From: Stenotrophomonas maltophilia
GTDB taxonomy: Bacteria > Pseudomonadota > Gammaproteobacteria > Xanthomonadales > Xanthomonadaceae
Assembly (NCBI RefSeq): GCF_004684085.1
Contig: NZ_SRHZ01000077.1
Span: 1 to 64,000, forward strand
Direction of reading: 5' to 3'
Length of the DNA: 64,000 nt
This document shows, one piece after another, positions 43,853-52,690 of this stretch (position 1 is the first letter of the stretch; each line of letters opens with the position of its first letter). The notes beneath the pieces were generated by a model. The model saw only the letters and a program-made list of their open reading frames with translations. It had not been told where the DNA came from and made no database searches. Made by a program: the position numbers and the translations under genes.

Positions 43853-43915
43853 CCGCCAGGCATGGCCCGGCACTACCCACGGCCTTCGGTAGCGCCGGGC
43901 CATGCCCGGCGGCGC
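43853..43915. repeat. Pair of SMAG-like palindromes
   Basis: GCCGCCAGGCATGGCCCGGCACTAC (about 43852-43876) and GTAGCGCCGGGCCATGCCCGGCGGCGC (43890-43916) lie in opposite orientation between Anbu and the hybrid kinase gene, which converge. Confidence 0.8.
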
Positions 43916-43919
43916 GTGC

Positions 43920-45431
43920 TCAGCCCAGCGCTTCGGCCACCGCGCGGAAGACCTGCTGCATCTGCAACGGCTTGCGCAGCGCATGCACCTGCACGCCTGC
44001 CGGGAACGCGTCGGCCGGCACTGCCACCTCGGCGTCTTCCAGCACCAGCGCCGGGCCGCGGTAACCCAACGTAGCCATTTCGCCCAGCAGCTGGCTGGCC
44101 GGCAGCAGCTTGGAGCCAGCATCGGCGATCACCAGCGCCGGCATCGCCTCCTGCTGCATCCAGCGCAGCGCCGCCGGACCATCGGATGCCAGCTGCAACT
44201 GGTAGCCCTGGCTGGACAGCGCATTGCCCAGCAGCGACAGACGGGTCGCTTCGCCATCGACCACCAGGATCGACTGACCACTGCCCAGCGCCACCAGCTG
44301 CTCGATCGGCTCGCTGCCATCAATGGCGTCATGCATCGGCAGGCGCAGCTCGAAGCAGGTGCCCTGCCCCGGCTGGCTGCTGACGTGGATGCTGCCGCCG
44401 GCGCCTTCAACGATTCGCTTGCAGGAAATCAGGCCCAGGCCAGTGCCATCGGCCTTGGTGGTGAAGAACGGATTGAACAGGTGCGAGAGCGTGTCCGCAT
44501 CCATGCCGATGCCTTCGTCGACCACCCGGATCTGCATCCAGTCCACGCCGTCGCGCTGGCCGGCGTGGCTGGCGGTCAGGCTCAGGCGGCCACCGTTGGG
44601 CATCGCCTGGATCGCGTTGAGCGCCAGGTTCAACATCACCTGCTGCAGTTCGGTGTAGTTGGCGTCGACCACCAGGCCCTCGTCCTGCACCTGCAGTTCC
44701 AGACGCACGGCATCGGGTACGTTGCTGCGCAACAGCAGGGCCACCGCATCGAACAGGCCATTGATCTCGATGCGCTCACTCGGCTTGCGCGAGCCGCGCA
44801 CGAACGACAGCATCGATTCGGCCATCTCGTGGCCACGACGGCCGCACTCGGCGATGACATCGGCCAGGTGATGCAGCTGCGGATCTTCGGTACGGGCCTT
44901 GAGCAGGTCCGGCATGATCAGCAGCGGCTGCAGGATGTTGCGCAGGTCATGGCTGAGGCCGGCGGCAAGCAGCGACAGGCTTTCCAGCCGCTGCGCGCGC
45001 ATCAGTTCGGTTTCCACACGTGCGCGTTCAACAGCACTGCGTGCCTCGCGGATCGCCCGCGCCACCGCCGACGGCAGGCGCGCCGGCAGGTGCTTGATGA
45101 TGTAGTCGTTGGCGCCCTTCTGCAGCGCCGCCACCGCGTTCTCCTCACCCATGGTTCCGGAGACGAAGATGAAGGGCACTTCCGGTGAGGTCTCGCGCAC
45201 GATGCGCAGCGCGTCGTCACCGGAGAACCCCGGCATGCTCAGGTCGGACAGCACGATGTCCGGCACGAACGCGGCCAGCGCCTGGCGCAGTTCGACCTCG
45301 CTCTCGACACGCTCGAAACGGGCTTCCAGGCCCGCATCGAGCATCTGTTCGGACATCAGCTCGGCATCTTCCGGGGAATCTTCCACCAGCAGGATGCGCA
45401 GCGCCCCCAGGGCGGGACCGGTCAGGGGCAT
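43920..45431 (-). CDS. Hybrid receiver-histidine kinase-receiver protein
   Basis: Cytoplasmic signalling protein of 503 aa without membrane segments. Domains: N-terminal receiver (10-125, acidic pair Glu17/Asp18, phosphoacceptor Asp63), HisKA (H-box LSHDLRNILQP, His161), HATPase (about 225-375, with VDEGIGM and TGLGL) and a C-terminal receiver-like domain (about 385-500). In this last domain the acidic pair is reduced to Asp-Gly (ILVVDGEA), so it is probably weak or non-phosphorylated. Third gene of an operon with a membrane kinase and a single-domain response regulator, 4 bases after the latter. Confidence 0.9.
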   Translation of the reverse strand: MPLTGPALGALRILLVEDSPEDAELMSEQMLDAGLEARFERVESEVELRQALAAFVPDIVLSDLSMPGFSGDDALRIVRETSPEVPFIFVSGTMGEENAVAALQKGANDYIIKHLPARLPSAVARAIREARSAVERARVETELMRAQRLESLSLLAAGLSHDLRNILQPLLIMPDLLKARTEDPQLHHLADVIAECGRRGHEMAESMLSFVRGSRKPSERIEINGLFDAVALLLRSNVPDAVRLELQVQDEGLVVDANYTELQQVMLNLALNAIQAMPNGGRLSLTASHAGQRDGVDWMQIRVVDEGIGMDADTLSHLFNPFFTTKADGTGLGLISCKRIVEGAGGSIHVSSQPGQGTCFELRLPMHDAIDGSEPIEQLVALGSGQSILVVDGEATRLSLLGNALSSQGYQLQLASDGPAALRWMQQEAMPALVIADAGSKLLPASQLLGEMATLGYRGPALVLEDAEVAVPADAFPAGVQVHALRKPLQMQQVFRAVAEALG

Positions 45432-45435
45432 GGGC

Positions 45436-45876
45436 TCACTCGAGTTCCGGTGCCTGGTTGATCAACGCCCAGAACTTGCCCAGGGTCTGCACTGCGCCAA
45501 AGAACTGGTCCACGTCCACCGGCTTGACCACGTAGGCGTTCACGCCCATGTCCCAGCTGCGGGCCAGGTCGCTTTCCTCGCGCGAGGACGACAGGATCAC
45601 CACCGGCAGGCGCTTGAGTTCTTCGTGCTCGCGGATCTGCCGCAGCACTTCCAGGCCATCCATGCGCGGCATCTTGATGTCCAGCAGCAACACCGCCGGC
45701 AGGCCTTCCTCACGGCTGGCAAAGGCGCCGCGGCGCAGCAGGTAGTCCATCACTTCCACGCCATCTTCGACGTGGACGATGGGGTTGGCCAGACGCGCCT
45801 CTTCCAGGGCGTCGATCGCCATTTCGGCATCGGCCGGGCTGTCTTCGGCGAGAAGAATGGTGCGCAGAGTCGTCAT
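45436..45876 (-). CDS. Single-domain response regulator (Rcp1-like)
   Basis: A 146-aa receiver-only protein: acidic pair Glu11/Asp12, phosphoacceptor Asp66 (LLLDIKMPRMDG), Ser/Thr switch in ILSSSREE and Lys in VVKPVD. The extended loop and C-terminal helix resemble the Rcp1 group that partners phytochrome-like kinases. Its ATG overlaps the TGA of the upstream kinase by 4 bases. It probably shuttles phosphate between the membrane kinase and the downstream hybrid protein. Confidence 0.92.
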   Translation of the reverse strand: MTTLRTILLAEDSPADAEMAIDALEEARLANPIVHVEDGVEVMDYLLRRGAFASREEGLPAVLLLDIKMPRMDGLEVLRQIREHEELKRLPVVILSSSREESDLARSWDMGVNAYVVKPVDVDQFFGAVQTLGKFWALINQAPELE

Positions 45877-47690
45877 GCGGAAGGACCTTGTTTGTCCGCG
45901 TCGATCGCGGGAGGCAGATAGAAGTGGAAGGTGGCGCCGACATCCGGTTCGGCTTCAGCCCAGATGCGGCCGCCATGGCGGGTGATCACGCGACGTACGC
46001 TGGCCAGGCCGATGCCCGTACCGGGGTAGTCGCTGGCCTTGTGCAGGCGCTGGAACACGCCGAACAGCTTGCCGGCATAGGCCATGTCAAAGCCTGCACC
46101 ATTGTCGCTGACCGTGAACTGATGACCGCCATCGGGCTGCAGCTGGTAATCCACGCGGATCTTCGCCGGCTCGCGGTTACCCGAGTACTTCACCGCATTG
46201 CCGAGCAGGTTCAGCCAGACCTGGCGGATCATGTTCTCATCGCCCACCACGATCGGCAGCGGCGCGATGCTCCACTCGACATGGTGTGCGAGGCCGTTGC
46301 TCTCGGCCTCGGCCTGAAGGTTGGAATCGAGCATGGCGCGGGTGTCTGCCACCAGCGACTGCATGTCCACCGCCTGCTGGCGCATCGCCGCCCGACCGAG
46401 CCGCGAGTAGACCAGCAGGTCGTCGATCAGGGCCGCCATGCGCCGCGCCGAGCTGGAAATCACGTCCAGGTAATGGCGGCTCTTGTCGTCGGCCTCCTCA
46501 CCCAGATGGCGCGACAGCTTGTCGGAGAAACCGGCAACATGGCGCAGCGGCGCACGCAGGTCGTGCGAGACCGAGTAGCTGAAGGCCTCAAGCTCACGGT
46601 TGACCTCGGACACCTGCGCGACCTTGCCTTCCAGTTGGCGGTTCAGCTCTTCCACCCGCAACTGCACCGCCCGCTGCACGGTAACGTCGCTGACGGTCAT
46701 CAGCACCACTTCGTCATCGGTATCGGGCAGCGGCATGCGCCGCGCGTTGAGCAGCATGTAGCGCACCATGCCGTCGGCGGCACGCTGTTCGTGCTCGAAG
46801 TCCCACAGTTCGCGCCCGCGCAGCAGCACATCGGACAATCGCTGGCGCATCACCGGGTCCCGCCAGGCACCGTCCCCGACCGATTCCAGCAGCAGACCGT
46901 CGGCGCGCTCATCCTGCAGCCCATACAGTTCAGCGAACGCAGGATTGTGCAGCTGAACGCGCAGCTCGCGGTCAAGCAGCACGATCGGTTCGCGCACGGT
47001 CTGCAGTACCGACGCCGCTCGCGCGGCCGAGCGCTGCGATTGCCGTTCCGCGTGCAAGCGGCGGCCGATCTGTCGCTGCAGCAACCACAGCACCAGACCC
47101 AGCAGCGCCAACTGCACCACCAGCGAGCTCCAGGAAACAAACTCGGTCTGCCTGCGCTGGCGCGCGGCCTGCTCGGCGCGCAGTGCCAGCAACTTCTCCT
47201 CGCTGGCCTGCAGTTCCTCGACCAGGCCACGGATCGGATAACGCGTGCTCAGGTCCTGCACCAGCTCACGCTGGTCGCTGTTCGGTTCTGACTTGGCCAG
47301 CTCGCGCGCCACCGCCAGGCGTCCATCCAGCATCGACTCGATGCGGCCGATGCGGATCAGCTGTTCGGGGTTGTCGCGGGTCATGCGGCCGAGCTGAGCC
47401 AGACGGCCCGGTATTTCATTTGCGTTGGCCATGCGTTCGCGCAGGCCCGGTGCGTCCACACCCTTGGACAGCGTCAGCGCGGCCGATTCGACGTCGCGGA
47501 CATCGGCCTGCAGCTGCTGCAGGGCCACGCCCACGGCCTGGGTGTGATTGACCCAGGCCATCGCTTGCTCGTTGTCCTGCTGCAGTTTGCGCAGGGTCAA
47601 CCACGGCACCACGATGATCGCGGCAGCCGCCAGCGCCAGGGCCGGCAATCGCCAGCGATCCCAGACGTCGTCACTGAAAACCTGCGCCAT
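45873..47690 (-). CDS. Membrane sensor histidine kinase (CHASE3-PAS-HisKA-HATPase)
   Basis: A 605-aa inner-membrane kinase with TM1 (about 14-33), a helical extracytoplasmic sensor of CHASE3 type (about 34-175), TM2 (about 186-206) and a PAS domain (about 225-340). A coiled linker, HisKA (FSYSVSHDLRAPL, His376) and an HATPase domain (WLNLLGNAVKYS; DNGAGFDM; GTGIGLASV) follow. The HisKA/HATPase pair is of the bacteriophytochrome-like class, but there is no chromophore-binding domain. First gene of a coupled three-gene operon. The signal is unknown. Confidence 0.92.
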   Translation of the reverse strand: MAQVFSDDVWDRWRLPALALAAAAIIVVPWLTLRKLQQDNEQAMAWVNHTQAVGVALQQLQADVRDVESAALTLSKGVDAPGLRERMANANEIPGRLAQLGRMTRDNPEQLIRIGRIESMLDGRLAVARELAKSEPNSDQRELVQDLSTRYPIRGLVEELQASEEKLLALRAEQAARQRRQTEFVSWSSLVVQLALLGLVLWLLQRQIGRRLHAERQSQRSAARAASVLQTVREPIVLLDRELRVQLHNPAFAELYGLQDERADGLLLESVGDGAWRDPVMRQRLSDVLLRGRELWDFEHEQRAADGMVRYMLLNARRMPLPDTDDEVVLMTVSDVTVQRAVQLRVEELNRQLEGKVAQVSEVNRELEAFSYSVSHDLRAPLRHVAGFSDKLSRHLGEEADDKSRHYLDVISSSARRMAALIDDLLVYSRLGRAAMRQQAVDMQSLVADTRAMLDSNLQAEAESNGLAHHVEWSIAPLPIVVGDENMIRQVWLNLLGNAVKYSGNREPAKIRVDYQLQPDGGHQFTVSDNGAGFDMAYAGKLFGVFQRLHKASDYPGTGIGLASVRRVITRHGGRIWAEAEPDVGATFHFYLPPAIDADKQGPSA

Positions 47691-47823
47691 AGTTCCTCGT
47701 CAGCACGGCCGCGGAGCGGAGGCCGAGACCGGCCCGGCTGCGGCGGAACGGGCAATATAGCGCAGGCGGTCACAACTCTGGAGTTTCTGCTCCAGCTGGC
47801 TGAACGGGTTCGCAAACCAGACC

Positions 47824-47886
47824 TGTAGCGCCGAGCCCATGCCCGGCTGCAACCCAAAAGGCAGCCGAGCATGTCCCGGCGCTACA
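47824..47886. repeat. Composite SMAG-like element
   Basis: GTAGCGCCGAGCCCATGCCCGGCTGC and a reversed GCAGCCGAGCATGTCCCGGCGCTAC flank a short AACCCAAAAG spacer. The two halves are complementary overall, forming one long stem. It lies between the BON protein gene and the kinase operon. Confidence 0.8.
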
Positions 47887-47925
47887 GGGGTGGCTGGGCG
47901 CCCCTCAACCGGGCGCCCACCAGGC

Positions 47926-48312
47926 TCAGCGCTTGGCAGCCGCGCTGACCTTCAATGCGGCGGCATCGACGCGGGTCACACCCTTGATGCCCTTGGCGGT
48001 GGTCACCGCCTTGTCCTTCTCGGCCTGGGTGGCCACGGCACCGCTCAGGCTGACCACGCCATTCACGGTTTCCACCTTGATTTCAGTGCCCGGAACATTG
48101 CTGCTGGCCAACAGGTCGGCCTTCACCTTGGTGGTGATCCAGCTGTCGGTGACCGGCTCGTTGGAATCATGGCGGTCAGCGTGGGTCATCGCCGCATGGT
48201 CGGTCTTGGGCGGGCTCTTCGCGGCCGGATCCTTGGCGAATGCGGCCGAGGAGGACAGTGCCAGGCCCAGCGTCAGGGCCGAGGTAATCAGCGTGCGGGT
48301 CGTATTGCTCAT
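47926..48312 (-). CDS. BON-domain periplasmic protein (OsmY-like)
   Basis: A 128-aa exported protein with a signal peptide (about 1-26, ending AFA-KD), a His/Asp-rich spacer and one BON domain (about 55-123). Its segments are DSWITTKVKADLLAS, VNGVVSLSGAV and GIKGVTRVDAAALKV. BON proteins bind phospholipid or envelope surfaces and are often stress-induced. It is divergent from the Gfo/Idh oxidoreductase. Confidence 0.88.
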   Translation of the reverse strand: MSNTTRTLITSALTLGLALSSSAAFAKDPAAKSPPKTDHAAMTHADRHDSNEPVTDSWITTKVKADLLASSNVPGTEIKVETVNGVVSLSGAVATQAEKDKAVTTAKGIKGVTRVDAAALKVSAAAKR

Positions 48313-48482
48313 CGTGTCGTACTCCTGCGGAATGTGCTGCCAGTCTGGACGGGAGCTCGTGCAGCACGCGTGGCGTCACGGTCATGCTGCCGTGAATCGC
48401 GGCCCCTGGAACGGCAACGGTTCAGTTTGGGTCGTCGCCCATCCTCGTTTACCCTGCCTTTCCCCATTGCCGGAGCTTCGTC

Positions 48483-49526
48483 ATGCGTCCCGACCTGCAA
48501 TTGGCGCTGATCGGTTACGGCCTTGCCGGCCGCGTCTTCCACGCGCCACTGATCCAGCACAGCCCCGGTCTTGCACTGCACAGCGTTGTCAGTTCGCAGC
48601 GCGACACTCTGCTGCGCACATTCAGTGATGTGCACGTTCGCAGTGTGCCGCAGGAGGTCTTCGATGATCCCGCGGTAGACGCGGTAGTGATCGCCACACC
48701 GAACGAGCAACACGCACCGCTGGCCATCGCTGCATTGGCTGCGGGCAAGCACGTCCTGGTCGACAAGCCATTCGCACTGGACGTGATCGAAGCGGAAGCG
48801 GTGTTGGCGGCCGCGCGCGATGCAGGACGCATTGTCACCGTGTTCCAGAACCGGCGCTTCGATGCAGACTTCCTCACCCTGCAGGCGCTGATCGCCGAAG
48901 GCGTGCTGGGTGACGTTGCCGAATGCCACGCCCACTTCGATCGCTACCGGCCGCAGGTACGCGAGCGCTGGCGCGAGCAGGACGGCCCCGGCAGTGGTCT
49001 CTGGTATGACCTGGGTCCGCACCTGCTGGACCAGATGCTGGTGCTGTTCGGCTGGCCGCAGGCGATCACGGCCGACCTGGACGTGCAGCGCAAGGGTGGC
49101 AGCGGCATCGATTACTTCCACGCGGTGCTGCACTACCCGCAGCACCGCGCCATCGTGCATGCCGGTTCGCTGGTAGCGGCGCAGACGCCGCACTTCAGCG
49201 TGCATGGCAGCAAGGCCAGCTGGATCAAGCATGGCCTGGACGTGCAGGAATCCCAGCTACGCCGTGGCATCGCACCCGGCGCGCCCGGTTGGGGCATCGA
49301 TCCGCGGCATGGCGAGCGGGTGCAGTGCGATGCGGAGGACAACGTGCAGCGCGAGACCGTGGACAACCTGCCGGGTGACTACCGGCGGCTGTATGCACAG
49401 TTCGCGGCGGCGATGCACGGCGAAGGCGAGCCAACGGTAAGCGCGGTGCAGGCGCTGCAGCTGATGCGGTTGCTGCAGGCCGGCATGGACAGCGCACGCG
49501 AAGGGCGGCGGGTGGTGTTGGGGTGA
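48483..49526 (+). CDS. Gfo/Idh/MocA family oxidoreductase
   Basis: NAD(P)-dependent sugar or polyol dehydrogenase. The 347-aa product has the Rossmann motif LIGYGLAGRVFHAPL (about 9-23), the ATPNEQHAPLA segment, VDKPFALD (the family EKP-type catalytic Lys) and GPGSGLWYDLGPHLLDQ with the active-site His. It resembles the YdgJ-like branch; the substrate is not predictable. Confidence 0.87.
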   Translation: MRPDLQLALIGYGLAGRVFHAPLIQHSPGLALHSVVSSQRDTLLRTFSDVHVRSVPQEVFDDPAVDAVVIATPNEQHAPLAIAALAAGKHVLVDKPFALDVIEAEAVLAAARDAGRIVTVFQNRRFDADFLTLQALIAEGVLGDVAECHAHFDRYRPQVRERWREQDGPGSGLWYDLGPHLLDQMLVLFGWPQAITADLDVQRKGGSGIDYFHAVLHYPQHRAIVHAGSLVAAQTPHFSVHGSKASWIKHGLDVQESQLRRGIAPGAPGWGIDPRHGERVQCDAEDNVQRETVDNLPGDYRRLYAQFAAAMHGEGEPTVSAVQALQLMRLLQAGMDSAREGRRVVLG

Positions 49527-49528
49527 TC

Positions 49529-49652
49529 CGTAGATCCACGCCATGCGTGGATGGCGTGGAAATGATCGGAATGAGACAGCTCGGTAGCGCCGGGCCGCAC
49601 CCGGCGAGCGCAGCGGTGCTGGAACCTCCGCCGGGCATGGCCCGGCGCTACC
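49529..49652. repeat. Three SMAG-like palindromes
   Basis: GTAGATCCACGCCATGCGTGGAT (49530-49552), GTAGCGCCGGGCCGCACCCGGCGAGC (about 49583-49608) and CCGCCGGGCATGGCCCGGCGCTAC (49628-49651) lie between convergent genes. Confidence 0.85.
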
Positions 49653-49684
49653 GGCATGACGGGGATCCGACCCCGTTGCGGGAC

Positions 49685-50590
49685 TTACGACTTCTTGATC
49701 GCGTGGCCGCCGAACTCGTTGCGCATCGCCGACAGCAGGCGGTCGGTGAACGAATTGGATTCGCGCGAACGCAGGCGTTCCAGTAGCGACAAGGTGATCA
49801 CCGGTGCCGGCACATCGAGCGCGATCGCTTCGGCCACGGTCCAGCGGCCTTCACCGGAATCCTCCACGTACGGGGCGATGCCATCCAGCGACGGATTGCG
49901 CTTGAGGGCTTCGGTACTCAGGTCCAGCAGCCACGAACGCACCACGCTGCCATGACGCCAGACCTCGGCCACCTGCGCCAGGTCCAGTTCCATTTCCTGC
50001 TTGCGCTCCATCAACGCAAAGCCTTCGGCGTAGGCCTGCATCATTCCGTACTCGATGCCGTTGTGGACCATCTTGGTGAAGTGGCCTGCACCGGACGGAC
50101 CGACACGCGCCCAGCCACGGTCTTCTGCCGGTGCCAGGGTGCGCAGCAGCGGTGCGACCTGCTCCACCACCGACGCTTCGCCCCCCACCATCAGGCTGTA
50201 GCCTTCCTGCAGGCCCCACACGCCACCGCTGGTGCCGCAGTCGACGTAGCCCAGATCGACCTCGGCCAGTGCCTTGGCACGACGGATCGAGTCCTGGTAG
50301 TTGGAGTTGCCACCGTCGATGACGATGTCACCCTCGGCCAGGTGCGGGGTCAGCTGGCCCAGGGTCTGGTCGACGGTCTCGCCCGCCGGCACCATCAACC
50401 ACACCACGCGGGGCACCGGCAGCGCAGCAACGGCAGCGGCCAGCGAATCAACGACCTCCAGGCCGGCCTCTGCGGCGCGCTGACGCGCGCCCTCGCCCGG
50501 GTCGTAGCCGACCACGCGGTGGCCGCCGCGATGCAGGCGCTGGGCCATGTTGGCGCCCATGCGGCCGAGGCCGATCATTGCAATATCCAT
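49685..50590 (-). CDS. gnd: 6-phosphogluconate dehydrogenase, short form
   Basis: Oxidative decarboxylation of 6-phosphogluconate to ribulose-5-phosphate. The 301-aa product is the short type (classic Gnd is about 470 aa), often NAD-preferring. It has GLGRMGANMAQRL, WLMVPAGETVDQ, IDGGNSNYQDSIRR, DCGTSGGVWG and the catalytic GAGHFTKMVHNGIEYGMMQ. Convergent with the Gfo/Idh oxidoreductase. The upstream unknown gene ends 10 bases before the start. Confidence 0.92.
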   Translation of the reverse strand: MDIAMIGLGRMGANMAQRLHRGGHRVVGYDPGEGARQRAAEAGLEVVDSLAAAVAALPVPRVVWLMVPAGETVDQTLGQLTPHLAEGDIVIDGGNSNYQDSIRRAKALAEVDLGYVDCGTSGGVWGLQEGYSLMVGGEASVVEQVAPLLRTLAPAEDRGWARVGPSGAGHFTKMVHNGIEYGMMQAYAEGFALMERKQEMELDLAQVAEVWRHGSVVRSWLLDLSTEALKRNPSLDGIAPYVEDSGEGRWTVAEAIALDVPAPVITLSLLERLRSRESNSFTDRLLSAMRNEFGGHAIKKS

Positions 50591-50600
50591 TGTTTCACCT

Positions 50601-51851
50601 TCAGTTGGGGTCTAGGGTCAGGCTGCCTGGCCTGCCGGTAGCCGCGCAGTGGCGCAGCTGCGCCTCGCGCCAACGCCGGTAGAGCGTGGTATGCAGATTG
50701 TGCACCGCCAGGTCGATCGAATACGGGGTTCGCGGGTTGCGATCGAGCAGGCGGGCAACGTGGTAGCCGATGGGACGTATACCGCGTGGATGCACATAGA
50801 TCACGAACTGCTGGTAGAACGGATCGTCCAGCAGCTGGTCCATGCGCGCGAGCGTGTCGTGGTAGCGCGGTTCCAGCCGTGCACGAAGATCCGGGTCACG
50901 CTCGAACAGCAGTCGTTCAAAATAGCGCCGGCCGACGCGCGGAATGCGCTGCGCCAGCGTCCACAGTTCGGCATTGCGCTGGTCGTACCAGGCCAGGCCG
51001 CCATGTACGGCCAGCGCCTGCGCCGCCCCCTCGCCCACCGAAACCACGACGAAGTTCTCGGCCTGGTTGCTCAGATCGTCCAGCGTGCCTTTGTCGTACA
51101 CATGTTCGATGAAACCGGGCACGCCCACGAACGCCTGCCGCCCCATCGCCGAGGTGCGCACCGCCTTGCCATCGGCGAAGAAGTCGCCCGCGTGCGCGCC
51201 GAGCAGAATGCTGTCGGTATCGTGCAGTGCGAGGAAGGTACCGATCGACAGTTCATCCGCTGCAAACTCAGTGTCGAACGCAGCGTCGCCATACAGTTCG
51301 CGCTGGGTGGCCAGCTGCGCGACCTGGCGACCGACCCCGCATTCGGCACGCACGGCACCGCTGTAGAAGGCCTGCAGCGCCTGGCTGTTGCCCGTGCTGG
51401 GCACGAAGCCGCGGCCGAAACTGCGCGTGCGCTGCCAGCCTTGCGCGCGCGGGCCCGGCAGGCCGAAGCCGATCCAGCCCAGCTGCGGACCGGAGAAGCG
51501 GAAGCTGGCGTTGCCCTGCAATGCCGAGGCCGCATGGTGCGTGGCTGCGCCCAGCTGGAAGGCATAGGCGCAGATCGTTGCCGGATCGTCCAACAGCGCC
51601 TGCAGCAGCGTCTGTCGGGCTGCAGCGGGCATGTCTGCCGGCCACTGCACGCGCAGATCACCCACCGCCTGCGCCTCGGCCAGCGATGCGCGCGTGCACA
51701 CCGGGCCGCCGTGCACCTGCGGCGCACTGAGCGCGGTTTCATCAAAGCGCCAGCCCAACCGTTGCAGCAGGCCCTGCGTGCAGCCGACGGGAGCTGCTGT
51801 GACCAGCGGTGAGGCCAGCAGCAGGGCCACGCACATCAACCTGCGGTGCAC
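50601..51851 (-). CDS. Secreted protein of unknown function
   Basis: A 416-aa exported protein not assigned to a family. It has a signal peptide (LMCVALLLASPLVTA-AP), at least four cysteines in the mature part (CTQG, VCTR, ICAY, ECG) and a conserved-looking core SILLGAHAGDFFADGKAVRTS. The C-terminal region is Arg-rich (FERDPDLRARLEPRYHDTLARMDQLL). It starts with GTG 51851 two bases after the stop of the lipoprotein gene; TTG 51857 and ATG 51836 are alternatives. The tight linkage suggests a shared envelope role with that lipoprotein. Confidence 0.7.
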   Translation of the reverse strand: MHRRLMCVALLLASPLVTAAPVGCTQGLLQRLGWRFDETALSAPQVHGGPVCTRASLAEAQAVGDLRVQWPADMPAAARQTLLQALLDDPATICAYAFQLGAATHHAASALQGNASFRFSGPQLGWIGFGLPGPRAQGWQRTRSFGRGFVPSTGNSQALQAFYSGAVRAECGVGRQVAQLATQRELYGDAAFDTEFAADELSIGTFLALHDTDSILLGAHAGDFFADGKAVRTSAMGRQAFVGVPGFIEHVYDKGTLDDLSNQAENFVVVSVGEGAAQALAVHGGLAWYDQRNAELWTLAQRIPRVGRRYFERLLFERDPDLRARLEPRYHDTLARMDQLLDDPFYQQFVIYVHPRGIRPIGYHVARLLDRNPRTPYSIDLAVHNLHTTLYRRWREAQLRHCAATGRPGSLTLDPN

Positions 51852-51853
51852 GC

Positions 51854-52447
51854 TCAACCCTGGTCCGTGGCGGCCGGTGCGGGCTCAGGCACTGCGGGCG
51901 GCGGCGAGGCAGCCGGCTTGCCTGCATCCGCCGGCAGGTACTGCTGCAGGCGCTGGAAAAAGCGACGGTAGAACTCGGCGTCGGTCACCGTGCTGCTGGC
52001 CACCTTCACCAGCGAGTCGTCGTTGCTGCCGAACGGCAGCGACACCGAACCGAGTGCACCGACCCCGACACTGGCTGAGGTCGGGCTCTTCTTCAGTGCA
52101 TAGCGGTCCTGCACCGCGCTGACGAAGACCAGTGCCTGGTTGCCGCGTGGTGCGCAGGAAATGCGCAGCACCAACTGTTCGTGGTCATCCTCGCGCGGCT
52201 GGAAGTTCTTGTTGCCTTCCACCTGCGCATCGTCGGAACGGGCGATCGCATAGCCCTGGCTGAGCAGCGTGCGCCGCGCAGCCTCGCAAGCGTCAGACGC
52301 GCGGCCGTCGACGGTCCGCGAAAAGGTATCGCCGGAATCAAAGGATTCGCGCAGCACGGTGTTGTCGGCGGCACGACCACCGCAGGCCGACAGGATCAGG
52401 GCACTGCCGAGGGCCACGGCAGTGCTGGAAAGACGGGAGGCCCGCAT
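51854..52447 (-). CDS. DUF2242-type lipoprotein
   Basis: A 197-aa envelope lipoprotein of unknown function. The lipobox is LILSACGG (Cys22). The body carries a conserved Cys pair (SDACEAARRTLLSQGY; RISCAPRG) and the segment VEGNKNFQPREDDHEQLVLRI, matching the DUF2242 pattern. The C-terminal tail is Pro/Ala-rich. It is linked to the downstream secreted protein, whose start is only two bases past its stop. Confidence 0.8.
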   Translation of the reverse strand: MRASRLSSTAVALGSALILSACGGRAADNTVLRESFDSGDTFSRTVDGRASDACEAARRTLLSQGYAIARSDDAQVEGNKNFQPREDDHEQLVLRISCAPRGNQALVFVSAVQDRYALKKSPTSASVGVGALGSVSLPFGSNDDSLVKVASSTVTDAEFYRRFFQRLQQYLPADAGKPAASPPPAVPEPAPAATDQG

Positions 52448-52556
52448 GGGTACTCCTGCGAGAACGGTAGCGCCAAGGGTAGTCCTGAAGCCGTGTGCGG
52501 CAGGTCGAAACCGGCGCTCCGGGCCGCTCCCGTTGCTGCCGGTTCATGCGACGGCA

Positions 52557-52622
52557 GCGCCGGGCCCTGCCCGGCGGAAGCGCGCGATCCGCTTCGCTCG
52601 CCGCGCACGGCCCGGCGCTACC
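52557..52622. repeat. Interrupted SMAG-like element
   Basis: GCAGCGCCGGGCCCTGCCCGGCGG (52555-52578) and a half CGCACGGCCCGGCGCTACC (about 52604-52622) flank about 25 bases of unrelated sequence. Confidence 0.6.
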
Positions 52623-52646
52623 GGAAACGAGGTCCTGGAACGAAAC

Positions 52647-52667
52647 GGGGCCGGCATTGCCGGCCCC
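52647..52667 (-). terminator. Hairpin downstream of prc
   Basis: GGGGCCGG, CATTG, CCGGCCCC lies 23 bases past the prc stop. On the minus strand it is followed by GTTTCGTTCC, a weak T-rich tail, so it is a plausible terminator. Confidence 0.65.
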
Positions 52668-52690
52668 TTCGGGTTGCTTCGAAACCAGCC

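Noticed and set aside
43920-47690. Bacteriophytochrome photoreceptor operon
   Set aside because: The kinase has membrane segments and a CHASE3-like sensor but no GAF/PHY chromophore domain, and no heme oxygenase gene is nearby.
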